Part shown: piece by piece, positions 15,419 to 24,641 of the stretch
Numbering within the stretch: the first letter of the stretch is position 1
Layout of the letters: each line of letters starts with the position of its first letter
NCBI GenBank assembly: GCA_036383955.1
Contig: DASVNH010000238.1
Span: forward strand, 11,459 to 75,458
Reading direction: 5' to 3'
Source: JACQFK01 sp036383955
GTDB lineage: Bacteria > Planctomycetota > MHYJ01 > JACPRB01
DNA: 64,000 nt
Notes under the pieces: model-generated
What the model saw: only the letters and a program-made list of their open reading frames with translations
What the model was told of the DNA's origin: nothing
Database searches by the model: none
Made by a program: the position numbers and the translations under genes

Positions 15419-17003
15419 GGCGGGGCTCTCCTTCGACCAGGCCGGTCTTCTGGATCTTCCCGGTGTGGGTCTTGGGGAGGTCGGAGACGAACACGATCTC
15501 CCGCGGCACCATGTAGGCCTCGAGCCGGCTCTGGCATTCGTGGCGGATCTGCTTGTCGGTCAGTGAGGCCGTCTGCTCCAGCACCACGAAGGCCTTCACC
15601 GCCTGGCCGAGGATCGGATCGGGCACCCCCACCACCGCCGCCTCCTTCACCCCGGGCAGGTTCAGGAGGACGCCTTCGACTTCCTTCGGCGGCACCTTTT
15701 CGCCGCGCGACTTGATGATGTCGTCCATCCGCCCGACGAAGTAGAGGTAGCCTTCCTCGTCGAAGCGGCAGTAGTCGCCGGTGTAGAGGACCCGCTCACC
15801 GGGGAGGGGGCCCGGCCGGAGCTTCTCGGCCGTCGCCTCCGGCTTCTCCCAGTAGCCCTTCATCACCGTCGCGCCGCGGACGACGAGCTGCCCGACCTCG
15901 TTCGGACCGAGGCGGCGGCCCTGGTCGTCGACGACCCACAGCTCCGTGTTCGGGATCGCCAGGCCGACGCTGGTGGGCTTGCGCTCGAGGTCCTCGGGCG
16001 GCAGGTAGGAGCAGCGCTTGCACTCCGTGAGGCCGTACATCGAGTAGACGCGGGCGTTCGGGAAGAACTCGCGAAGGACGTCGATGTGCTTCGTCGGCAG
16101 CGCGGCGGCCGTGTTGGTGACGTAGCGCACGCGGGAGAAGTCGAAGTCCGCGCGGCTGCGCATCTCGGCCAGGATGGCGAAGATCGTGGGGACGCCGGGG
16201 AAGCCGGTGACGCCTTCGTCGACGGCCTTCCGCAGGACCTGGGCGGGATAGGCGAAGGAGCGCTCGAGGACGAGCCGGGCGCCCGCCTGGAAGGCCATGA
16301 TCATCTGGTAGAGGCCGTAGTCGAAGGCGAGGGGGAGGACGCCGAGGATGATCTCGTCCTCCCGGAGCTCGAGGTAGGCGGAGATGGACGTGGAGGCGGC
16401 GATCATGTTGCGGTGGGTGAGCATGACGCCCTTGGCGTCCCCGGTGCTGCCGGACGTGTAGATGATCGCGGCCAGGTCGATGTCGAGGTTCTTCCGCTCC
16501 GGGCGCGTGTCGGCCCGCTCCGCCGCGAGCGCGGCGTCCCAGGCGAGGGCGCCCGGCGGCGGCTCGCCCCCGGTGAAGAGGGCGACGCGGAGGCAGGCCG
16601 GCGCGGGGCCGGCGGCTTCGACGACCCGGGCCAGGCGGGCGTCGGAGACGAGCGCGGCGGCCTTCGAGTCGGCGAGGAGATAGGCGAGCTTGTCGGGCTT
16701 GGTCAGCGGGTTGATGAGGCAGGCGACGGCGTTGGCCTTGAGGGCGCCCCAGAAGGCGACGACGGCCTCCGTGCCGTTCTCGAGAAAGACGAGGACGCGG
16801 TCCCCGCGGGCCACGCCCGCCCGGGCGAGGGCGTTGGCGAGCCGGTTGGAGCGGGCGTCGAGCTCCCCATACGTGACCCGCTCGTCGCCCCGCACCAGAG
16901 CGACCTTGTCCGGGAGCCGGGCGGCGGCGCGGAGGAGGACGTCGGTGAGCTGCGGCGTGGCCGCCTCGATCTGGCGGGTGTGGCCCGTAAAGCCCCGATC
17001 CAT
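15408..17003 (-). CDS. AMP-dependent acyl-CoA/ACP ligase (exosortase-cluster type)
   Basis: The 531-aa enzyme shows the full ANL adenylation signature: IIYTSGSTGDAKGVML (A3) near residue 170, SMYGLTE (A5), YTGDYCRF (A7), GRMDDIIKSRGEKVPP (A8) and the C-terminal catalytic Lys in HTGKIQK near residue 521. It activates a carboxylate with ATP and transfers it to CoA or to the ACP encoded downstream. The ATG at 17003 follows GGAGGG/AGGA; the long open frame upstream of it is not coding. It is the first gene of the operon ligase > NAD-synthase-like > asparagine synthase > ACP. Confidence 0.88.
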   Translation of the reverse strand: MDRGFTGHTRQIEAATPQLTDVLLRAAARLPDKVALVRGDERVTYGELDARSNRLANALARAGVARGDRVLVFLENGTEAVVAFWGALKANAVACLINPLTKPDKLAYLLADSKAAALVSDARLARVVEAAGPAPACLRVALFTGGEPPPGALAWDAALAAERADTRPERKNLDIDLAAIIYTSGSTGDAKGVMLTHRNMIAASTSISAYLELREDEIILGVLPLAFDYGLYQMIMAFQAGARLVLERSFAYPAQVLRKAVDEGVTGFPGVPTIFAILAEMRSRADFDFSRVRYVTNTAAALPTKHIDVLREFFPNARVYSMYGLTECKRCSYLPPEDLERKPTSVGLAIPNTELWVVDDQGRRLGPNEVGQLVVRGATVMKGYWEKPEATAEKLRPGPLPGERVLYTGDYCRFDEEGYLYFVGRMDDIIKSRGEKVPPKEVEGVLLNLPGVKEAAVVGVPDPILGQAVKAFVVLEQTASLTDKQIRHECQSRLEAYMVPREIVFVSDLPKTHTGKIQKTGLVEGEPRRGT

Positions 17004-17091
17004 GTGGTCCTGCCCTCCCGCGGCCGCTTCGGGGCGGCCCTGAACCCATAAGGCAAAGGGCGGGGCGGAAGCGTCAAGGGGACCGGACGCG

Positions 17092-17119
17092 GGAATCCGG
17101 AATCCGGAAGCCGGACGCC
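17092..17119. repeat. Four tandem heptamers (GGAATCC family)
   Basis: GGAATCC twice, GGAAGCC and GGACGCC follow each other without gap. The unit is the reverse complement of the GGATTCC unit at 26879-26930, so these two intergenic blocks share a word. The block lies in the 197-base gap between two minus-strand genes; the rest of that gap is G-rich with no clear promoter. Confidence 0.7.
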
Positions 17120-17200
17120 CGGGCGGAGGCCGGGAGCGGCGGAATCCAGGGGAGGGGAAGGGGGTTGAGGGTTTTCCGCGGGGCCCCTTAGGGGGGCGAC

Positions 17201-18631
17201 CTAGTTCCGGATCGTGAGGCCCTGAGGGACCTCGAAGTTCTTCGTGGTGACGCGGACGGCGAACTCGAAGCCGCGCTCCCAGTTGCAGATCTTCATCAGC
17301 AGCAGGTGGCGGCCCTTGCTGAACGTCACGTCGTGCGAGTTCTGGTCCCACTTGAAGCCGCGCGGCGCCCAGTCGCCGCCCACGTGCTCGCCGTCGATCC
17401 AGAGCTTGTAGCCGTCGTCCGAGCCGATCCGCAGCACCGCCTTGACGTCCGCCTCCGCCTCGACCCAGCAGGCCGCGTAGACGGTCGTGTGGTCCTTCGG
17501 CGGCCAGATCACGGGCGACAGGACCACCTTGCCGGACTCGGCGGCGTGGGGCGTCCAGGTGAACGCGCCCTGCTCCAGGCCCGCCCCGGGCTTCGCCTTC
17601 GCCTCGCCGCCCAGGAAGTCTTCCTTGATCGCCGCGTTGTACGGCTTCTCGAACGGCCCGAGCAGCAGCCAGTGCCGGATCGCGCCCTCGTCGTCCAGCT
17701 TGAACGGCCCGAGCGAGGTCTTCACGGCCGTGCCCGCCGCTTTGAGGCGCTCCGTCACCCGCGCCTTCGCGCTCGCCGGGGCCGTCGCCGCGCACTTGGC
17801 GTACCAGGCGCCCGCCCGCCGCCGCAGCGCGGCCTTCGCGGGCTCCGCTTCCTTTTCGCCGGCGTCCCACCAGCCGTCGGCCACCGCCAGCTGGTCCTCC
17901 GGCCGCGTCGGGCCCGCCAGGTCCCACTGGGCCAGCTTCTTCAGCGTCTCGTCCGCGCTTTTTTCGAGATAGGGAAGCCCGACCTCCCACAGCCCCTTCG
18001 CGAGCGCCTCATGGCGCCCCACCGTCAGGTTCGCCGCCGGATCGGCGGGGTTGGCCTTGAGGACGTCCTTCGCGCGCCGGATGACGTCGAACTTCGCTTT
18101 GCGGTCCGCGACCTCCTTCGCGACGGCGTCGGCCTTGCCCACGAGGGCGGCTTCCTTGGCCTTGCGGGCGAAGTCGGAGGCGCTCTTGACGGCCTTGGCG
18201 GCGGTGTCGAAGTCCTCCTCGTCGGCGGCCTCGACGGCCACGTCGAGGTGGTCGTTCGCGTGGGCCTTGTACTCGGTCGTCGTTTTCGCGCGGACGGCGA
18301 GGATGGCGAGCTTGAGGGCGGCGACGGGGGCGGCGAATTGCTCGCGCAGGGCGGCCAGGGCGGTCTCGGCGCGGTCGAGGGCGTTGCCCTGCAGGGCGAC
18401 GTCGTAGGCCTGGCGGAGGGCGACGAACTTGCGGGCGGGGTGGTCCTTGAGCTCGAGGGCCTGCGTGTAGAGCTTCTGGGCGAGGATGCGCTTCTCGGGG
18501 TCCGACCTGCCCTTGTACTCGTCCTTGAAGAGATCCTTGAAGAACTTCTCCGCGTCGCGCTGGGCGCCGGCTTCGGGCACGGGAAGCCGGTCCTGCGGGA
18601 TCAGGGAGAGCCCGAGGAGCAGCCAGGTCAT
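17201..18631 (-). CDS. Secreted protein with helical N-terminal part and PA14-like C-terminal domain
   Basis: This 476-aa product has a very short hydrophobic N-terminus (MTWLLLGLSLIPQ). A long Ala/Lys-rich helical region (about 20-310) looks TPR- or coiled-coil-like. The beta-rich C-terminal domain (about 320-470) contains WLLLGPFEKPY, VLRIGSDDGYKLWIDGEHVGG and GRHLLLMKICNWE. The SDDGYKLWIDG strand pair is the hallmark of PA14/NPCBM-like sugar-binding folds common in secreted Planctomycete proteins. It starts 6 bases after the actin-fold gene stop, so they are probably co-transcribed. Specific role unknown. Confidence 0.65.
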   Translation of the reverse strand: MTWLLLGLSLIPQDRLPVPEAGAQRDAEKFFKDLFKDEYKGRSDPEKRILAQKLYTQALELKDHPARKFVALRQAYDVALQGNALDRAETALAALREQFAAPVAALKLAILAVRAKTTTEYKAHANDHLDVAVEAADEEDFDTAAKAVKSASDFARKAKEAALVGKADAVAKEVADRKAKFDVIRRAKDVLKANPADPAANLTVGRHEALAKGLWEVGLPYLEKSADETLKKLAQWDLAGPTRPEDQLAVADGWWDAGEKEAEPAKAALRRRAGAWYAKCAATAPASAKARVTERLKAAGTAVKTSLGPFKLDDEGAIRHWLLLGPFEKPYNAAIKEDFLGGEAKAKPGAGLEQGAFTWTPHAAESGKVVLSPVIWPPKDHTTVYAACWVEAEADVKAVLRIGSDDGYKLWIDGEHVGGDWAPRGFKWDQNSHDVTFSKGRHLLLMKICNWERGFEFAVRVTTKNFEVPQGLTIRN

Positions 18632-18637
18632 ACCAGA

Positions 18638-20149
18638 CTATGACGCGTTTTTCTTCCCTTCGTTGAAGGAAATTGGAAATCCTCCGGCCGCGCGCCCGAG
18701 CCGCCGCCGGATTTCCGAGTCGGCGGGGCGGACCGCGGCGACCGAGGCGCGGTCGAGCACGGACGGGGCGACCAGGACCGGCGCCTGGGTCAGGGAGCGG
18801 ACCTCCTCGAGGGCCGCGTGCAGGCAGCCTTCCAGGACCGACGTGAGGGGCTCTTGGGAGAGGCGGATGTCGGCCACCGGCGCGGGGAAGTCGATCTTGT
18901 CGAACTCCTCGCGGACCATCTCGGCGAAGCCGCCGATCTGCGCCGCGCCGCCGGCGAACACGAGGTCGACGGGCGCGAAGAACGTGGGCTTCTCCGGAGC
19001 GTCGTTGAGGCGCTGCTTGATCGCCTGCAGGGTCTCCTGGAGCAGGGTGCGGAAGTACATGGCGACGGCGACCTCCACCCGGTCCTTGGGCTTGCGGAGG
19101 TCCATGCCGCCTTCCTTGGTCGCGCGGACCGTCGAGGCCGGCACGCCGAGCGCCTGGGCGACGTGGCGGTCGACCCAGTCGCCGCCGTTCAGCGTCGAGA
19201 ACGAGAGGGCCGGCAGGCCCTTGAACGAGACGCTGACGTTGAACATGCCGGCGCCGCAGGACACGCCGATGCCCGTGAAGTCCCGGTCCTTGAGCTCGGC
19301 GATGACGACGGCCTGCCCCTCGAGCACCAGGCGCGGAGTGTAGCCGAGGCCGCCGAGCACGTTCTCGAGGACGCCGCGGTGGTAGATGAAGTTCCGGTCC
19401 GCGTCCAGGGAGTCGGCCGGCAGCGAGTAGGCGCAGATTTCGCCGGGCTGCCGCGCCCGGCCCAGGAGCCGCTCCACGAGGAGGCCCACGATCGGCAGCG
19501 CCTCCGGCTCGTCGGGCGAGATCCGACCCTCCTTCATGGGATGCCGCAGCGGCCGCTCGAAGACGTGCGCGAGCTCGAAGGCCTGGTCGCCGAGCACGAA
19601 GCCGCGCTCGCCGCGGATGAAGCAGTCGACGTTGAACTTCGGCAGGATCTTGCGGGCGAACGCGTCCAGGCGGAGGTCGAGGAACACGTTCCGCTGCAGC
19701 GTGTGCACGATTTCTCCGTCGTCGCTCCGGCGGGCGGCGGCCCGGATGTTCTCCGTTCCCAGGTCGAGGCCGCGGCCGGCTTCCAGCGGCAGGCCGTCGA
19801 AGGATTGCGCCGGCGGCGGGGTCTCGGGAATCTGGTAAAGCTCGCCGTCCCCCGGCGCGTCCGGCGCCTCGGGCGCGATCGGGCCGTGCGGCGCCCGGAA
19901 CAGGGCTTCGATGGCGCGCTTCGACTCCCGCTCGATCCGCTCGGGGTCGACGCCCACCCGGGACGTCCGGTACTTCAGGACGACCCTCCGGACTTCCTGG
20001 TGGATGAGGGACTCGAGGATCGGGCGGGACATCAGCGCGATGTCCCGTTTTCCCTTCCGGAGCAGATGCGCGAGGCTGACGCGGCTCGACGCCTGCCGGA
20101 TCAGGTCCTCGACGTCGATGTCCCGGCCGTTGTCCGTAGGTCGCGGCAT
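18638..20149 (-). CDS. Actin-fold (MreB/ParM/PilM-like) ATPase homologue with extra N-terminal domain
   Basis: The 503-aa protein has an actin/Hsp70-type ATPase core from about residue 128. Phosphate 1 motif GLDLGTENIRAA, phosphate 2 motif GVSCGAGMFNVSVSFKG followed by LNGGDWVDR, and the adenosine motif VFAGGAAQIGGFAEM are all visible. Residues 1 to about 125 are an extra charged segment with an IRQASSRVSLAHLLRKGKRDIAL region and an acidic, Pro-rich linker. It does not match the length of MreB (about 345 aa) or PilM (about 350 aa). It may polymerise or act as a switch on a membrane partner. No cell-shape or pilus genes flank it. Confidence 0.65.
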   Translation of the reverse strand: MPRPTDNGRDIDVEDLIRQASSRVSLAHLLRKGKRDIALMSRPILESLIHQEVRRVVLKYRTSRVGVDPERIERESKRAIEALFRAPHGPIAPEAPDAPGDGELYQIPETPPPAQSFDGLPLEAGRGLDLGTENIRAAARRSDDGEIVHTLQRNVFLDLRLDAFARKILPKFNVDCFIRGERGFVLGDQAFELAHVFERPLRHPMKEGRISPDEPEALPIVGLLVERLLGRARQPGEICAYSLPADSLDADRNFIYHRGVLENVLGGLGYTPRLVLEGQAVVIAELKDRDFTGIGVSCGAGMFNVSVSFKGLPALSFSTLNGGDWVDRHVAQALGVPASTVRATKEGGMDLRKPKDRVEVAVAMYFRTLLQETLQAIKQRLNDAPEKPTFFAPVDLVFAGGAAQIGGFAEMVREEFDKIDFPAPVADIRLSQEPLTSVLEGCLHAALEEVRSLTQAPVLVAPSVLDRASVAAVRPADSEIRRRLGRAAGGFPISFNEGKKNAS

Positions 20150-20292
20150 GCTCGCCCCCGCTCAATGGCGATGCGCCGGGTGAGGATCGACCTCCAACGA
20201 CCAGGCCCCTCCCTTTCCCCGTCCCATCGCGTCCACCGGGTTGTCTCCAGGCTGAGAACGCGGTCTCGCGGGATGTGACGGAAATAGTTCGC

Positions 20293-20709
20293 TCAGGCCG
20301 CGCGGGTGCCGCCGCCCTCCAGGATTCCCAGGGCTTCGGAGAAGGCGCGGAAGACGTCGGACTCGGTCACGATGCCCACGGTCTTTCCGCCCTCGACGAC
20401 CGGCACGCCCGAGATCTTGTGGGCCAGCATCAGGCCGGCGACGCGGCTCAGGGAGTCGTCGGGGCCGACGCTGAACGGCTCCCGCGTCATGACATCCGTG
20501 ACGCGCAGGTTGAGCCGCCGCCAGGAGAGCGGGAAGGGGCCCAGCTTGGACTGGATGTCCGATTTCGTCACGATGCCCACCAGCCCGCTCTCGTCCTCGA
20601 CGGGCAGGCGCCGGATTTTGCGCTGCTCCATCAGCCGGAGGGCCGCGTGGGCCGAGGTCCGGGGCGCGACGAGAATCGGGGGTGCCGTCATCCATTCGCG
20701 TACGAGCAT
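20293..20709 (-). CDS. Two-CBS-domain protein
   Basis: The 138-aa cytoplasmic protein is a CBS pair. CBS1 is about residues 7-62 (MTAPPILVAPRTSAHAALRLM ... LVGIVTKSDI). CBS2 is about 74-130 (VMTREPFSVGPDDSLSRVAGLM ... VGIVTESDVFRAF). CBS pairs bind adenosyl nucleotides and report energy state. GGAGGAG precedes the ATG. It is a stand-alone protein upstream of the actin-fold gene; partner unknown. Confidence 0.88.
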   Translation of the reverse strand: MLVREWMTAPPILVAPRTSAHAALRLMEQRKIRRLPVEDESGLVGIVTKSDIQSKLGPFPLSWRRLNLRVTDVMTREPFSVGPDDSLSRVAGLMLAHKISGVPVVEGGKTVGIVTESDVFRAFSEALGILEGGGTRAA

Positions 20710-20900
20710 GGGGGACTCCTCCTACGTCCATCGACGGAGCAAGCGGGCGGCCAGCGCGGCCGGCTCCGGGCGGAGGAAGTCGAGACAGGAAAAGTCCGCG
20801 CTCGCCCCATAAATCACACTGTCCAATTCATGGTTTCTCCACTTCGTAACGGGGTTCCGAGGGCCCGCCTCAGCCTCGTGGTGATGGAAGGAGAGACTCC
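20710..20900. other. Divergent intergenic region (CBS gene / small lipoprotein)
   Basis: This 191-base region separates the minus-strand CBS gene from the plus-strand lipoprotein gene. Bases about 20805-20850 are locally AT-rich (ATAAATCACACT, CAATTCATGG), suggesting promoter DNA, but no -35/-10 pair is convincing. No repeat or RNA gene was seen. Confidence 0.4.
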
Positions 20901-21077
20901 ATGGTCCGCAAACTGTTGATCGCGGCCGCGGGCGCTCTTGGATTCGCGGCCGTCGGTTGTGAGCGCGAGGAAGGCCGCACGCCCGGCGGCACCACGCGGC
21001 CGGCGCCTCAGACGGAGCCCCAGAAAGACACGCAGCCGCCGCCGGCGCCCAAGCCTTCCGAAGAGTATCCCCGCTAG
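20901..21077 (+). CDS. Small Pro-rich lipoprotein
   Basis: This 58-aa gene starts at an ATG with GGAAGGAGAG upstream and ends TAG at 21075-21077. The product has a basic start (MVRKLL), a hydrophobic core (IAAAGALGFAAVG) and a Cys at residue 20 as lipobox, with Ala rather than Leu at -3. After that comes a charged and Pro/Thr/Gln-rich mature part of about 38 residues. Its stop overlaps the sulfatase stop on the other strand (shared CTAG). It may be an outer- or inner-membrane anchor peptide; function unknown. Confidence 0.65.
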   Translation: MVRKLLIAAAGALGFAAVGCEREEGRTPGGTTRPAPQTEPQKDTQPPPAPKPSEEYPR

Positions 21078-22483
21078 CCCCGCCCGGGCGGGCGGACGCC
21101 GCGGCCGTCGCGCTTCAGCGCCGAGTCCCCGAGCTCGACGCGGGCGCGCTCGGCCGCCTCGAGGAGGCGGCTCACGATCTCGGGGCGCTTCGCCGCGAGG
21201 TTCTCGGATTCCGAGGGATCCTTCTCGAGGTCGAAGAGCGCGAGGTCGATCCGCTTCTGGACGTACTTGACGGGGATCCCGTCCTTGCCGCCCGGCCGGC
21301 CGTCGAGCGAGCGGTACTCGTGGGGCAGGTGCAGCTTCCAGCGGCCCAGCCGGACCGCCTGCAGCTCCCGGTTCCAGTAGTACCACGCCTCCTCGCGCGG
21401 CGACGGCCCGCCCTGAAAGACGGGGCGCAGATCCTTGCCGTCGATCGCATGCGCCGGCAGCGGGGCGCCCGCCAGCGCGGCGATCGTGGGGAAGAGGTCG
21501 ATCGACATCGCGGGCCGCAGATTGACCGCCCCGGCCGAGACGTAGCCCGGCCAGCGCATCACGCAGGGCACGCGCACGCCGCCTTCGAACGACGTCCCCT
21601 TGCCCTCGCGCAGCGGGCCCGCCGAGCCCGCGTGGTCGCCGTACGACAGCCACGGCCCGTTGTCCGACGTGAAGATCACCAGCGTGTCCTTCGTCAGGTT
21701 CAGGCGGTCGAGCGTCCCCAGGATCACCCCCACGGACGCGTCGATCTCCTCGATCACGTCGCCGTAGAGGCCCTTCGACGTCCTTCCCTTGTACTCCTTG
21801 GAGGCGAAGAGCGGGACGTGGGGCATGGTGTGGGGAAGGTAGAGGAAGAACGGCTTGTCCTTGTTGGCTTCGATGAAGGCGGCGCCGCGCCGCGCATACT
21901 CGCCGGTGAGCTTGGACTGGTCGGGGTTGATCTCGACGACCCGCTCGCGCTCCATGAGCGGCAGCTCCGGATAGGCGCCGGGCGTCTCGGGATGTCGGGG
22001 CCACATGTCGTTCGAGTAGGGCAGGCCGAACCAGTCGTCGAAGCCGTGCCGGGTGGGAAGATGCGGCGCGAGGTGGCCGAGATGCCACTTGCCGTAGACG
22101 GCCGTCGCGTAGCCGCGCCCTTTCAGGGCCTCGGCGATCGTGACCTCGTTCGGGTGCAGGCCCTCGGCGGAGCGGTGGTTGAGGGCGCCGGCGATGCCGA
22201 CCCGGTTGGGATAGCAGCCGGTGAGCAGGGCCGCGCGCGAGGCGGAGCAGACGGCCTGCGGCACCGAGAAGTCGGCGAAGCGCGTGCCTTCCGCGGCGAG
22301 CCGGTCCAGGTGCGGGGTGCGGTAGCCCTTGGCCCCGTAGGCGCCGATGTCGGCGAAGCCCAGGTCGTCGGCGAAGATGAGCACGACGTTGGGCCCTCCT
22401 TCGCGACGTCCTTCGGACGTCGCTACGGAGGGCGAGCCCGCCGTACAGCCGGCGAGGAGCACGAGCGGAAGCAGGCGCCTCAT
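21074..22483 (-). CDS. Lipoprotein sulfatase (alkaline-phosphatase superfamily)
   Basis: The 469-aa enzyme has a lipobox LLAGC13 and then the sulfatase fold. FADDLG (metal Asp39-Asp40), the formylglycine motif C79-S-A-S-R followed by AALLTG, YGKWHLGH and FTSDNGPW are in order, with a short C-terminal subdomain. C-x-A-x-R is an accepted variant of C-x-P-x-R; Cys79 must be oxidised by a maturase not seen here. It desulfates a sugar or other sulfate ester outside the cytoplasm. The linker between lipobox and enzyme (residues 17-30) is encoded by a hairpin repeat (22394-22432). Its ATG overlaps the stop of the hydrolase by ATGA. Confidence 0.9.
   Translation of the reverse strand: MRRLLPLVLLAGCTAGSPSVATSEGRREGGPNVVLIFADDLGFADIGAYGAKGYRTPHLDRLAAEGTRFADFSVPQAVCSASRAALLTGCYPNRVGIAGALNHRSAEGLHPNEVTIAEALKGRGYATAVYGKWHLGHLAPHLPTRHGFDDWFGLPYSNDMWPRHPETPGAYPELPLMERERVVEINPDQSKLTGEYARRGAAFIEANKDKPFFLYLPHTMPHVPLFASKEYKGRTSKGLYGDVIEEIDASVGVILGTLDRLNLTKDTLVIFTSDNGPWLSYGDHAGSAGPLREGKGTSFEGGVRVPCVMRWPGYVSAGAVNLRPAMSIDLFPTIAALAGAPLPAHAIDGKDLRPVFQGGPSPREEAWYYWNRELQAVRLGRWKLHLPHEYRSLDGRPGGKDGIPVKYVQKRIDLALFDLEKDPSESENLAAKRPEIVSRLLEAAERARVELGDSALKRDGRGVRPPGRG
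22394..22432. repeat. GACGTCC hairpin inside the sulfatase linker
   Basis: GCGACGTCC (22403-22411), loop TTC, and GGACGTCGC (22415-22423) form a perfect 9-bp stem. CCCTCC at 22394-22399 and GGAGGG at 22427-22432 add an outer 6-bp stem after a 3x3 internal loop. It encodes the low-complexity linker after the lipobox. It resembles REP-type palindromes that tolerate insertion into linkers. Confidence 0.65.
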
Positions 22484-23337
22484 TTCCCCAGTGTAGCGAG
22501 GAAGCGGCGGAGGGTCTCGAAGTACTCGGCGCTGTTGGCGTCGATCATTCCGTTGTGATCGCCGCGGTCGTACCAGGCTTTCTCCTTGGGCTCGGCGGCG
22601 GCGGCGAAGAGGCGTTCGGCCATCTCGAAGGGCACGATCTCGTCGCGGCGGCTGTGGATGAAGAGCTTGGGGCAGGCGATCGTCCGGACCTTCGACAGGT
22701 TGTCGTAGTTCGTCCGCATGAACCAGCGGGCGGGGAAGACGGGCATCACCCGGCTCGCCATGTCCTTCGCGCTGGTGAAGGCCGACTGCACGATCAGGCC
22801 GCCGACGGGGGACGTCGCGGCGATCTCGCAGGCGGGGCCGCCGCCGAGCGACTTCCCGAGCACGACGATGCGCCCGGGCGGGGTCTTCGCGGCGAGCCAG
22901 TCGTAGGCGGCGCGGGCGTCGCGGTACAGCCCTTCCTCGTTCGGGGAGCCCTCGCTGCGGCCGTAGCCGCGGTAGTCGAGCGCGAACACGTTCGCCGGGA
23001 GGCGGCGGAGGTCGTCGATGTAGCCCCGCCGGTCCCCGATGTGCCCCGCGTTGCCGTGGAAGTAGAGGATGGAGACCTTGGCGTCGGGGTGGGGGACGTA
23101 CCAGCCGTGGATTTTGACGCCGTCGGAGGTCGTCAGGAAGACGTCCTCCCCGGGGCTCCGTCCGAGTTCTTCCTTGGTCGGGAAGTAGATGAACTTGTCT
23201 TCGAAGATCATGACGAAGGCTCCGCCCAGCAGGAAGACGAGGAAGACCGTAAGGGCCGCCGAGCGCGCGACCTTGCGCCAGAGAGGAGCCGAAACCGGAC
23301 CCGGACCCGGACCCGGAACGTGCGCAGAATCCTTCAC
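22480..23337 (-). CDS. Membrane-anchored alpha/beta hydrolase (BEM46/ABHD13-like)
   Basis: The 285-aa product has a membrane anchor near residues 20-42 (AALTVFLVFLLGGAFVMIF). The hydrolase core includes ILYFHGNAGH (oxyanion), LDYRGYGRSEG, the elbow GKSLGGGPA with Ser, HSRRDEIVP (Asp) and a C-terminal GDHNG (His). BEM46-like hydrolases act on lipids or acyl esters at the membrane. The start is uncertain: the GTG at 23337 is chosen because the open frame upstream (TTG at 23388) reads through a tandem repeat at 23353-23384. Residues about 8-14 are PGPGPGP, encoded by CCGGAC repeats. Its stop overlaps the sulfatase start (ATGA). Confidence 0.78.
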   Translation of the reverse strand: MKDSAHVPGPGPGPVSAPLWRKVARSAALTVFLVFLLGGAFVMIFEDKFIYFPTKEELGRSPGEDVFLTTSDGVKIHGWYVPHPDAKVSILYFHGNAGHIGDRRGYIDDLRRLPANVFALDYRGYGRSEGSPNEEGLYRDARAAYDWLAAKTPPGRIVVLGKSLGGGPACEIAATSPVGGLIVQSAFTSAKDMASRVMPVFPARWFMRTNYDNLSKVRTIACPKLFIHSRRDEIVPFEMAERLFAAAAEPKEKAWYDRGDHNGMIDANSAEYFETLRRFLATLGK

Positions 23338-23384
23338 ACCCAACCCCCAAGCAAGGTCCTGGAAACAGGTCCTGGTCCAGGAAC
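23295..23384. repeat. CCGGAC hexamer run and a 31-base AGGTCCTGG element
   Basis: At 23295-23318 CCGGAC is repeated three times plus CCGGAA, coding a Pro-Gly stretch of the hydrolase. At 23353-23383 a 31-base block of GGTCCTGG-type units matches the block at 310-340 at 28 of 31 positions. The two together reshape the 5' end of the hydrolase gene. Confidence 0.6.
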
Positions 23385-23477
23385 GCAAGTCCCATGCCTT
23401 CCCGAGGACCCTCTGGGGGGACCTGCTTTCGCCGTGAGGACTCGGGGAAGTCCTCGGACTTCAGCCGCTCCGTCGTC

Positions 23478-23501
23478 CTTGACCTTGACCTTGACCGTGA
23501 C
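23478..23501. repeat. CTTGAC hexamer repeat next to a stop codon
   Basis: Three CTTGAC and one CGTGAC unit lie directly against the TAG stop (23502-23504) of the minus-strand acyl-CoA dehydrogenase. The same CTTGAC unit occurs six times at 45911-45946, near the stop of another minus-strand gene. Confidence 0.75.

Positions 23502-24637
<1,136 letters not shown>

Positions 24638-24641
<4 letters not shown>

Noticed and set aside
15408..17990. 860-aa ligase with a long N-terminal extension
   Set aside because: Residues before 17003 are antisense-like, cross the heptamer repeat at 17092-17119, and the ATG at 17003 has a proper ribosome site and starts the conserved domain.
22480..23388. TTG start at 23388 for the membrane hydrolase
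   Set aside because: The added residues are read from a tandem repeat also found at 310-340; the GTG at 23337 is simpler.
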